From Candidatus Zixiibacteriota bacterium (GTDB taxonomy: Bacteria > Zixibacteria > MSB-5A5 > GN15 > FEB-12): 5,847 nt of DNA. The notes beneath the pieces were generated by a model. That model ran no database searches and was not told the DNA's origin. It was given only the letters and a program-made list of their open reading frames with translations. Of the stretch, positions 1-5,847 are shown piece by piece; position 1 is the stretch's first letter, and each line of letters starts with the position of its first letter. The position numbers and the translations under genes were made by a program. The stretch covers positions 1 to 5,847 of the forward strand of contig JADFLZ010000159.1 in assembly GCA_022564135.1 (NCBI GenBank). The letters run 5' to 3'.

Positions 1-2472
1 AACCAGCGTGTCTTTAGTCAATGGTGGTATATTACGTATTGCGGATGGGGGTTGAATATCCCAGCCAAAATCATCATCGGTAGTGATAACAACTTTATCG
101 TAGGCATTTCCCATATTATCAACAATCACTAAAAACGGGTAACTTGCCGGTGAGCCGACTGTATCATCCGGTATGTCAATAAGTGCCATTGAGTAAAAAG
201 CACCGGCGATAACATCAACAGAAGCTTGAGAAACCACCAGTGAATCCGATTTACTTACCACGTTACAGGTAATTGTAGTTTTGTCAGTGGCGAGAGCGGA
301 GGACGGGATGATAGCATTTACAACAAAAGTAGCAGAATCCCAGGTGGCAAGTGTAACAACAGAATCTATGCTGCTTTCTATAAGCCAGCCGGCATCATCT
401 TCGATATGGACGTCAATAGAATCGATTGCAGCTCCTACATTGGAAACCCAGAACTGCACTTCAACCGTATCGCCCGGGTCCTGGGTGATGTCATCTACAT
501 CAAAGACAGCCAGAGCAGCCAGATTTCCGGGAGTATAGATGCTGTCAGGTGTAAATATCAGTGAATAGGACTGTGGTCCGTCGGGAATATTAAATCCTGT
601 AACTCGTGCTTTCCAGAGACCTGGTGTGGGTGACTCTATTTCTACTGTCTCCACGTTATTTAGGCGGTCAACTCCTTTGATAGCCCAATCAGCCGGGACA
701 GCCGGGTTGAGGACCCAGGGAAGTTCGACGCTTGCTAACGGGTCGACCAGTTCCAGATCGAGATCATTTACTAAATCTTTACCGGCGATGCCCTGTCCGC
801 CCGGGTCAGACCAGACCAGAGTGACTTTAAGTCTTTCAGCGCCGCTTGGTACTGTCAGATCATAAATGTGAACCGTACCGGTTGTAGTCTGATTCTCGAC
901 ATACGATGGTTCACCGATTACTATTTTGTCAACAGCTTTAAGTCCGTCGACTTTGCCATGACCGAAGCTATAATCCGGCCCGATATTTCCGACATCTTTG
1001 GCGGTGTTTATCAGAATTCCTTTGATAGTGGAAGGCAGCACCGGCCAGGGCTGACCGGAGTTCATTAGTGCTTCCTGTAACAGAGCAATAGTTCCTGCTG
1101 TTGCAGGGCATGACATCGAAGTTCCACAGGCATTCCAGTAGCCTCCGCCGTTTGCGCAGCTTCGCAGTACACAGCCGGGGCCGCTGACATCCGGTTTGAG
1201 ACGTCCGTCATCTGTGGGACCCCAGGACGAAAAACTGGTCATAGCATCTGAGCCTGAGGACATGGCTCCTACTGTAATGATATTTTTGGCTGTAGCCAGA
1301 GCGCCGATTGTACCGTAAGTAAAACCTAACGAACCGCAAGACGTGGGGCTGGTGCTGCGGCTGTTGCCGGCTGACCAGCAAATTGTAATCGGCTGACTCT
1401 GTGAACCTCTGACTATATTATCAATGGCTATATTTTCAGTAAAATAATTACCCATCACCGCTTCACAGGCAGGGACATTAATAGAACTGCCAAATCCCCA
1501 GGAATTTGAAGATATTGAAGCACCCATGACATTTATGGCGTCATCATATTCAGTTTCCATTTCAGAAATCGAAAGCCACCATAAGTATGATGCCAGGAGT
1601 GCCTGTGGAGCCATCCCGGCATATAGCCCGCCCTGTTCGGTGCCGTCTCCCAAAATTGTACCTGCCACGTGCGTGGCATGATTGCTGGTGCCAGCTCCGT
1701 CACGGAGGGTAACCCTGCCGATCAGATCCGCATGGACAGCATAGACAGAGCCACCATCCCATTCTGCAACCGTCACCCCGGCGCCAGTTAAATTGTAAGG
1801 AGCGGCCTGAAGTTCTTCGGCGCGAGTATCTGCTCTGGCCACGTTGTTTAATTCCACCGGAGGCGGTGCAGCCTGTTCAATCCAAATTACGGCGTCAAGC
1901 TCTGATAATTGCAAGTAAGAGAGTTCTGGTACGATCAACTCAACTGTATTTATGCTGCGGGCCAGGCCAACAATTTCAGCGTTGAAGCGGTTTTTAAATT
2001 CCTGAGCCCAATTGTCAATATCTTCGTCGTCGTGCAGCACAATCTTAAACTCAACCAGATCGCCCCCGCGGCGAGCCCAGTCACCGATTCCAATGTCGGT
2101 TATAATAGGGGATATTTTGTCATCCGGATATATTTGTCCAAGCCATCTCAGTCCATGCTGAATGGCAAAGGCTTCATCGATTTCAATTTGTAAATTTACC
2201 GTATAAGTAAAATTGGGAATATAACTTATCAGCTCCATGCCACCGGCGGCAAGAGACTGTCTGTCTGCGTCTGTCAGCGGCCGGTCAAACTGCACCAGCA
2301 CGTGTTTGCCCAATAGCAGCGATGATTCATCTGCCAGAGTTTGCGATTTGGCCGGAGCAGGCAGAAAATCCCTCTGTTGTAACTTCACGGCAAAATCAAG
2401 GTCGGCAGAATTTGCTATAATTGGTACTGCAAATATTATTAGCAGGAGGCAAATGGCACCGGAAGCTCTCAT
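1..2472 (-). CDS. Secreted subtilisin-like (S8, KP-43-type) serine protease, C-terminus cut by window edge
   Basis: Probable extracellular endopeptidase; 824 residues are visible with no internal stop, and the frame is still open at position 1. The ATG at 2472 has a GGAG box 7 nt upstream (2480-2483) and begins a signal peptide (Arg2, hydrophobic stretch about residues 6-20). Residues 24 to about 210 look like a prosequence. The S8 catalytic domain covers about 225-510: Asp239 in VAEWDGG, His265 in HATHVAGTI, oxyanion Asn370 in WSAGNS, and Ser452 in CGTSMSCP, so the triad is intact. Seven Cys lie in this domain (336, 365, 379, 434, 439, 449, 455). Residues about 515-645 match the beta-barrel that follows the catalytic domain in KP-43-like proteases (LKVTLVWSDPGG, LVNDLDL, NNVETVEI). 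Two Ig-like repeats follow (Trp696 and Trp804 in DDAGW and DDFGW, 108 residues apart). By family habit, and because the convergent neighbour has one, the missing end may carry a T9SS sorting tail; this is inference. Confidence 0.93.
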   Translation of the reverse strand, partial: MRASGAICLLLIIFAVPIIANSADLDFAVKLQQRDFLPAPAKSQTLADESSLLLGKHVLVQFDRPLTDADRQSLAAGGMELISYIPNFTYTVNLQIEIDEAFAIQHGLRWLGQIYPDDKISPIITDIGIGDWARRGGDLVEFKIVLHDDEDIDNWAQEFKNRFNAEIVGLARSINTVELIVPELSYLQLSELDAVIWIEQAAPPPVELNNVARADTRAEELQAAPYNLTGAGVTVAEWDGGSVYAVHADLIGRVTLRDGAGTSNHATHVAGTILGDGTEQGGLYAGMAPQALLASYLWWLSISEMETEYDDAINVMGASISSNSWGFGSSINVPACEAVMGNYFTENIAIDNIVRGSQSQPITICWSAGNSRSTSPTSCGSLGFTYGTIGALATAKNIITVGAMSSGSDAMTSFSSWGPTDDGRLKPDVSGPGCVLRSCANGGGYWNACGTSMSCPATAGTIALLQEALMNSGQPWPVLPSTIKGILINTAKDVGNIGPDYSFGHGKVDGLKAVDKIVIGEPSYVENQTTTGTVHIYDLTVPSGAERLKVTLVWSDPGGQGIAGKDLVNDLDLELVDPLASVELPWVLNPAVPADWAIKGVDRLNNVETVEIESPTPGLWKARVTGFNIPDGPQSYSLIFTPDSIYTPGNLAALAVFDVDDITQDPGDTVEVQFWVSNVGAAIDSIDVHIEDDAGWLIESSIDSVVTLATWDSATFVVNAIIPSSALATDKTTITCNVVSKSDSLVVSQASVDVIAGAFYSMALIDIPDDTVGSPASYPFLVIVDNMGNAYDKVVITTDDDFGWDIQPPSAIRNIPPLTKDTLV

Positions 2473-2551
2473 CAAAATACTCCAATCCTGGTTTCGAGTG
2501 AGGTGATCTGTGACTATCTTCAGGGCGGTGTTAAATTAAACTGGTACTTAC

Positions 2552-2579
2552 ATTATCCAAAAATTCAATACGATGTCAA
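2552..2579 (-). promoter_or_regulatory. Proximal sigma70-type promoter of the protease gene
   Basis: On the minus strand a perfect TTGACA (-35, 2579-2574) is followed after 16 nt by GATAAT (-10, 2557-2552, five of six consensus bases). Transcription would begin near 2545, leaving a leader of about 73 nt before the ATG at 2472. The call rests on consensus matches and position only. Confidence 0.6.
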
Positions 2580-2606
2580 ATATAACATCATTTCAATTAC
2601 TGTCAA
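2579..2606 (-). promoter_or_regulatory. Distal sigma70-type promoter of the protease gene
   Basis: A second minus-strand TTGACA (2606-2601) is followed after 16 nt by TATATT (2584-2579, five of six consensus bases). Its -10 box shares one base with the -35 box of the proximal promoter, so polymerase could not occupy both at once. The start would be near 2572. Both -35 boxes are followed closely by ATTGAAWT, giving an imperfect direct repeat with a 27-nt period that could also be a regulator site. Confidence 0.45.
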
Positions 2607-2712
2607 CAAGTAAATCAATAAGATGTTTCAAGTTACGAGTAAAACCGCACAAAAATATATGTTGAATGATTTGAAATTCTGTTGCAGATTGAATTTAAAT
2701 TGAAAGGAGCAC

Positions 2713-3189
2713 ATGTCAGAAAAAAATTGGTTATTTAAGGCCGATCCCAAAGATTACTCCATAGATGATCTGGCCAATGAACAAAATCAGACCACCAGCT
2801 GGGACGGTATCAGAAATTATATGGCTCGGAACTTACTCCGGGATGAAATAAAAAAAGGTGACGAAATTCTGCTTTATCATTCTAATGCAAATCCCAAAGG
2901 TATAGTCGGGCTTGGTAAAGTCGTCAGGTCTGCTTATCCGGACGATACCGCTTTAGACCAGTCCAGCGTTTACTATGACCCCAAGTCCACAAAGGATAAT
3001 CCGATATGGTATATGGTCGATGTCAAACTGGTAGAGATATTCCCCAAAGTTATCGAGTTGAGAGAGCTGAAAGAGACCAAAGGTCTCGAAAAAATGATGC
3101 TGACACAGCGGGGAAGCAGGCTTTCTATTCAGCCGGTCAGAAAAAGTGAATGGAAAATAATCATGCAACTGGTCTCAAAATTAAAGTAG
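2713..3189 (+). CDS. EVE domain-containing protein (THYN1-like)
   Basis: Small soluble protein of 158 residues made of a single EVE domain, the full usual length for bacterial members. EVE is a PUA-like fold, and family members are thought to bind modified bases in nucleic acid; the ligand here is unknown. Family landmarks appear in order: NWLFKADP (5-12; most relatives have KTEP), YSIDDL (15-20), WDGIRNYMARN (30-40), LLYHSN (53-58), GIVGLG (63-68), YYDPKS (87-92), WYMVDV (99-104) and RGSRLSIQPV (133-142). There is no signal peptide or membrane segment. The ATG at 2713 is chosen because AAAGGAG (2703-2709) lies just upstream, although its 3-nt spacer is short; the next in-frame Met is residue 37, inside the conserved core. 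It is divergent from the protease and lies 61 nt before the tRNA on the same strand. A short ORF antisense to it (2953-3168) is a shadow. Confidence 0.95.
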   Translation: MSEKNWLFKADPKDYSIDDLANEQNQTTSWDGIRNYMARNLLRDEIKKGDEILLYHSNANPKGIVGLGKVVRSAYPDDTALDQSSVYYDPKSTKDNPIWYMVDVKLVEIFPKVIELRELKETKGLEKMMLTQRGSRLSIQPVRKSEWKIIMQLVSKLK

Positions 3190-3211
3190 TCAGTCCGCAG
3201 CTCGAATAGCC

Positions 3212-3239
3212 TTGACTATTTGCCTGATTTGGTTAATTT
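3212..3239 (+). promoter_or_regulatory. Possible promoter of the tRNA-His gene
   Basis: TTGACT (3212-3217) is followed after 16 nt by TAATTT (3234-3239) and then a GC-rich discriminator, GGCGGAC (3241-3247), just before the tRNA at 3251. A GC-rich discriminator is typical of stable-RNA promoters under stringent control. The -10 box is a weak match. The -35 overlaps a small 7-bp hairpin (3203-3222, one G:U pair, 6-nt loop) that has no T tract and is unlikely to be a terminator for the EVE gene, so read-through from that gene is also possible. Confidence 0.35.
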
Positions 3240-3250
3240 TGGCGGACAAT

Positions 3251-3324
3251 GCTGGGGTAGTTCAGTTGGTTAGAACGCCTGGTTGTGGACCAGGAGGTCG
3301 GCAGTTCGAGTCTGCCCCCCAGTA
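3251..3324 (+). tRNA. tRNA-His (GTG anticodon)
   Basis: A complete cloverleaf folds by eye. Acceptor GCTGGGG (3251-3257) pairs with CCCCAGT (3317-3323), with a G:U pair at 1:72. D stem is GTTC/GAAC (3260-3263, 3273-3276) with AGTTGGTTA in the loop. Anticodon stem is CCTGG/CCAGG (3278-3282, 3290-3294) with loop TTGTGGA, so the anticodon is GTG at 3285-3287, which reads His codons. The variable loop has 5 nt, and the T stem is GGCAG/CTGCC around TTCGAGT. T8 and A9 fix the register. The discriminator is A (3324) and CCA is not encoded (TTAA follows). The base before G1 is T (3250), so the G-1:C73 pair normal for bacterial tRNA-His is absent. No other tRNA adjoins it. Confidence 0.96.
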
Positions 3325-3338
3325 TTAAAAGTTGTCAT

Positions 3339-3371
3339 AAAAAAGCCCCGCGAATCTGCGAGGCTTTTTTT
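3339..3371. terminator. Bidirectional intrinsic terminator
   Basis: GCC-C-CGC (3345-3351) pairs with GCG-A-GGC (3358-3364) around a 6-nt loop, with one C/A mismatch. The stem is flanked by six A (3339-3344) and seven T (3365-3371). The A/T flanks let it work in both directions: for the tRNA transcript on the plus strand, and for the large minus-strand gene whose stop codon is at 3404-3402. Confidence 0.85.
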
Positions 3372-3401
3372 AATCTTGTCGGTTTACTCAAGAAACAAAG
3401 A

Positions 3402-5847
3402 TTACTTCAGAAGAATCATCTTTTTCGTTTCAACATATTTGCCGTAGTTAGCTTCTAATTTGTAGAAGTAGACGCCACTGGCGACATCAACTGCCAGCCA
3501 TTCCAGTTCTACTGTTCCGGCAGAATTAGCCACGCCTTCAAATGTTTTAACTACCTGACCGTTTAAGTTGTAAATAGTCAGCGAATACTCTGAAGCGTTG
3601 GGCAAAGTAAAACTAATTACCGTACTGGGGTTAAACGGGTTGGGATAGTTTTGTAAGAGTTCGTACGCCGTTGGCAAGGTATTCAAACTGACGGGTTGTC
3701 CCTCAGCTGTCGCCAGTTCAAAAGAAATCAGATTGGCATCAATTTGCAGGAAATCTCCGGTAAAGCCGCTGCCGGATTCTGACCAGACCAGAACACGCGT
3801 ATTAGTACCGTCAAAGTGATATTTCATATCCATTTCTGCGGCCAGTAGTATCGGTGTGACATCACCCTCAGCTACCACATAAGCGGCTCCAATAGCCGTT
3901 TTTTCTCCCACCGCCAGGCGGCCGTCAGAATAATGGTAAAATTCAATATTTACAGAGGCAACCACTTTGCTATATGGCAGGGCATCTCCAATAACTATTC
4001 TGACCAGATATACCAGGTCAGCCACGGAAAGTACCGTGCCGTCAGCATTGACGTCTGATGCGGCAATCTGTCCTTCAAGGTTTATAGTGAAGACAACCAG
4101 ACCGTAGACGAAATAATTGCCAAGAAGTACCGCATCGGCAACTTCGTATGGTACACCATTTAAGTTGATATCCCCGCGGTCATCAATTGAATCAGCACAG
4201 ACGATATCGATGCCGCCATTGTAGAAATTTATGCATCTGATCGGGACTGGTTTACCGTCACCCAGGTCAATATCGCAGGTATAGTTAGATCCATAGAGGC
4301 TTGGAAATTCGTGAGATATATTAGTAATTTCTGTCCAATTAACTCCATCGTAGAAATCAAAGACTGCGTCAGAGATATACAAAGTGTCTCCTGCTTTCGA
4401 AGATAAGGTATTGTCCCCGCAGTCATACCAGCAGAAACGAATTGGCACGTATTGGCATTCAAATGTTCTGTCGTTGGTCACCAGGAATGTGAGTATTGCT
4501 ATTTCTGCCGGTGCGCCCTGGAAACAACTTGGATGATTGGCGCCATTATTGGTCTCTGCAACAGAAATAATACGGACTTTACCACTCGGGCAGGCGCTGG
4601 AACCACAATTGCCTGCTGCGCCGTTTCTATAATTAAAGTATTCCCAGCCACAGTTGATAATGAACGAACCGGTAGCGACAGAGGATAAGCTGAGTGCAGA
4701 GGCGTCATACTCGATGAGCAGGTCAAGGCCGCCGATTTCGTAGGGGAGAGTGTCTATTGTAACCGCAACTTCTTCATATTGACCCTGAGGTGTCTCGTGT
4801 GTTTTTTCTATCGAAATTACCGCACATTCGCTCGTATCACAAACGCCTTCAGTATCATTGACCGTTATGTTAAATGTACACGTATTAGTATTACCAGAAG
4901 CATCCGTGGCAATACAAGTTACTGTTGTAGTGCCGACCGGGAATACAGAGCCGGAAGCCGGGCTGCAGGATATCGAGGCTCCTGCACAGTTATCAGTTAC
5001 AGACGCAGAATAAGTCACTACGGCACTGCATTGACCGGGATCATTACTGACAGTTATGTCGGCCGGACAGGTCGCTACCGGTGCTTCGGTATCGTTAACT
5101 GTAATATCAAATGTGCAGGTTTCAGCATTACCGGCATCATCCGTGGCTATGCAAGTTACTGTTGTCGTGCCGACCGGGAATACAGAACCGGAAGGCGGGC
5201 TGCAGGATATCGAGGCTGCTGAACAGTCATCACTGGCGGTGGCTGAATAAGTAACCACAGCACTGCATTGACCGGGATCATTGCTGACAGTTATGTCGGC
5301 TGGGCATACTATAATCGGAGGAGTATTATCATTTGCACATTGGTCACCACAGTCTGTCGTAGGGCCACAGATAGTGGCAATGTTGGAGTTTATACCCGCC
5401 TTGGGGGCGAACTGGGTGTGGTCGACGGGTAACGAATCATCAAGCGTAAAGCTGAATGCTACCGGAGTGTTAGCAGGAAAATCTTCTATATCATCCCATT
5501 TTATGCCATACAGGCCAGTGGAACCGTCAGGACCAATTGAGCCGGAAGCAGGTTCAACCGCAAGCAGGTTGGCATTGGTTATAAGAGTACACAATTCAAT
5601 CATGAAATGACTTAATGCCGGTGGAGTACCATCCCACGTCAGATTGTAGACCCATTGTGAGGTCCCGGGAGGCTCATATATTACGGTATCAAAAACAAGA
5701 ATATAATGATTTATTTCATTTGTGGTATCACAGGAAGTTTGTGCTTGGGTAGACGCAGATGCAAAAAATACCACCAATAGAGTGGCAAAAAGAATCAATA
5801 TTGATTTTGAAAGCTTGAACTCTGAACGTCGAGCTCCAACTTTGCAA
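3402..5847 (-). CDS. Secreted modular protein: HYR repeats, cohesin-like region, dockerin and T9SS-type C-terminal tail; 5' end cut by window edge
   Basis: Probable cell-surface or released protein; function unknown. Residues are numbered from the TTG at 5798. That TTG is a poor start: no ribosome site precedes it, and it drops the basic n-region. The frame stays open to the right edge and adds charged residues (KVGARRSEFKLSKSI) before the hydrophobic core, so the true start is outside the window. Cleavage is likely near TQA/Q (19/20). Domains: about 28-155, an all-beta-looking region I cannot name (LSHFMIELC, TGLYGIKWD, FSFTLDD); HYR repeats 159-237 and 239-317; cohesin-like region from about 325 (IGGLDLLIEYDASALSL) to about 510; type I dockerin about 541-604 with two calcium-loop repeats (GDINLNG, SDVNADG); linker beta region; and a tail 711-798 with NYPNPFNPST and a C-terminal VYFYKLEAN...KKMILLK, as in T9SS type A sorting (FlgD-like) domains. 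All 29 Cys lie before residue 535. It converges on the tRNA gene. Confidence 0.92.
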   Translation of the reverse strand, partial: CKVGARRSEFKLSKSILILFATLLVVFFASASTQAQTSCDTTNEINHYILVFDTVIYEPPGTSQWVYNLTWDGTPPALSHFMIELCTLITNANLLAVEPASGSIGPDGSTGLYGIKWDDIEDFPANTPVAFSFTLDDSLPVDHTQFAPKAGINSNIATICGPTTDCGDQCANDNTPPIIVCPADITVSNDPGQCSAVVTYSATASDDCSAASISCSPPSGSVFPVGTTTVTCIATDDAGNAETCTFDITVNDTEAPVATCPADITVSNDPGQCSAVVTYSASVTDNCAGASISCSPASGSVFPVGTTTVTCIATDASGNTNTCTFNITVNDTEGVCDTSECAVISIEKTHETPQGQYEEVAVTIDTLPYEIGGLDLLIEYDASALSLSSVATGSFIINCGWEYFNYRNGAAGNCGSSACPSGKVRIISVAETNNGANHPSCFQGAPAEIAILTFLVTNDRTFECQYVPIRFCWYDCGDNTLSSKAGDTLYISDAVFDFYDGVNWTEITNISHEFPSLYGSNYTCDIDLGDGKPVPIRCINFYNGGIDIVCADSIDDRGDINLNGVPYEVADAVLLGNYFVYGLVVFTINLEGQIAASDVNADGTVLSVADLVYLVRIVIGDALPYSKVVASVNIEFYHYSDGRLAVGEKTAIGAAYVVAEGDVTPILLAAEMDMKYHFDGTNTRVLVWSESGSGFTGDFLQIDANLISFELATAEGQPVSLNTLPTAYELLQNYPNPFNPSTVISFTLPNASEYSLTIYNLNGQVVKTFEGVANSAGTVELEWLAVDVASGVYFYKLEANYGKYVETKKMILLK
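4848..5324 (-). repeat. Two tandem HYR-coding repeats, 237-bp period
   Basis: Two in-frame copies (5324-5088 and 5084-4848) each encode an HYR module of about 79 residues, with CPADITVSNDPGQCSAVVTY and GTTTVTCIATD in both and six Cys at matching positions. DNA is nearly identical in blocks: 5024-5063 against 5261-5300 differ at one base in 40, and 4918-4980 against 5155-5217 differ at three in 63. This indicates recent duplication or gene conversion. HYR is an Ig-like fold generally linked to adhesion. Confidence 0.9.

Noticed and set aside
281..2506. Several short plus-strand open frames (281-538, 626-865, 868-1068, 1909-2193, 2237-2506)
   Set aside because: All lie mainly antisense to the continuous protease frame with its intact catalytic motifs. 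They show low-complexity Ser/Thr-rich translations typical of antisense frames.
2671..2699. TTGAAA with 17-nt spacing to TTTAAA as a promoter for the EVE gene
   Set aside because: The start site would fall near 2706, inside the ribosome-binding site that the EVE gene appears to use. A TATATG box at 2656-2661 has only a poor -35, so no plus-strand promoter is called here.
2473..2712. Riboswitch, small RNA or small ORF in the divergent intergenic region
   Set aside because: I see no strong hairpins, conserved riboswitch cores or ORF with a ribosome site. The region is AT-rich and is explained by promoters and leaders.
3193..3247. Inverted repeat GTCCGC / GCGGAC flanking the gap between the EVE gene and the tRNA
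   Set aside because: It is only 6 bp with a 43-nt loop and no T tract, and is easily explained by chance. The second arm is better read as the GC-rich discriminator of the tRNA promoter.
3251..3401. tRNA gene as an integration (attachment) site for a mobile element
   Set aside because: No integrase gene and no repeat of the tRNA 3' end are visible. The sequence after the tRNA is a simple terminator followed by the end of an ordinary gene.
4779..5222. Plus-strand open frame of 147 codons over the HYR repeats
   Set aside because: It is antisense to the HYR repeats. Its repeated protein segments only mirror the DNA repeat, it shows no domain sense, and it has no ribosome site. It is a shadow frame.

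Overview
The window holds three protein genes and one tRNA gene. It suggests a bacterium of the FCB superphylum, or a relative such as a candidate Zixibacteria-type lineage. The reasons are a C-terminal tail of the type IX secretion (T9SS) kind on one secreted protein, a KP-43-like subtilase of the sort common in those groups, and a secreted protein combining HYR, cohesin-like and dockerin modules. The base composition is moderate, neither very AT-rich nor GC-rich. The lineage is inferred from protein style; no ribosomal or other phylogenetic marker is present.

Layout: (1) positions 1-2472, minus strand, carry a secreted subtilisin-family (S8) protease with signal peptide, prosequence, intact Asp/His/Ser triad, a KP-43-type beta-barrel and at least two Ig-like repeats. 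It runs off the left edge, so its C-terminus is unseen. (2) Positions 2473-2712 are an AT-rich divergent intergenic region with two tandem, overlapping sigma70-type promoters reading left into the protease. (3) Positions 2713-3189, plus strand, carry a complete EVE-domain protein. (4) Positions 3251-3324, plus strand, are a single tRNA-His(GTG) with its own plausible promoter and no encoded CCA. (5) Positions 3339-3371 are a hairpin with A and T tracts that can terminate both converging transcripts. (6) Positions 3402 to the right edge, minus strand, carry a modular, Cys-rich secreted protein: signal peptide, unnamed beta-type domain, two nearly identical HYR repeats, cohesin-like region, dockerin, T9SS-type tail. 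Its true start lies beyond the right edge.

The two minus-strand genes look like parts of the secretome (extracellular protease and cell-surface or adhesive protein). The EVE gene and tRNA between them are housekeeping-type genes on the opposite strand. Nothing shows that the four genes form one pathway. I do not see a defence system, mobile element, CRISPR array or other clearly new multi-gene system. The most unusual signal is in the tRNA-His: it lacks the usual G-1:C73 pair and instead has G1:U72 with A73, a signature known mainly from an alphaproteobacterial group.
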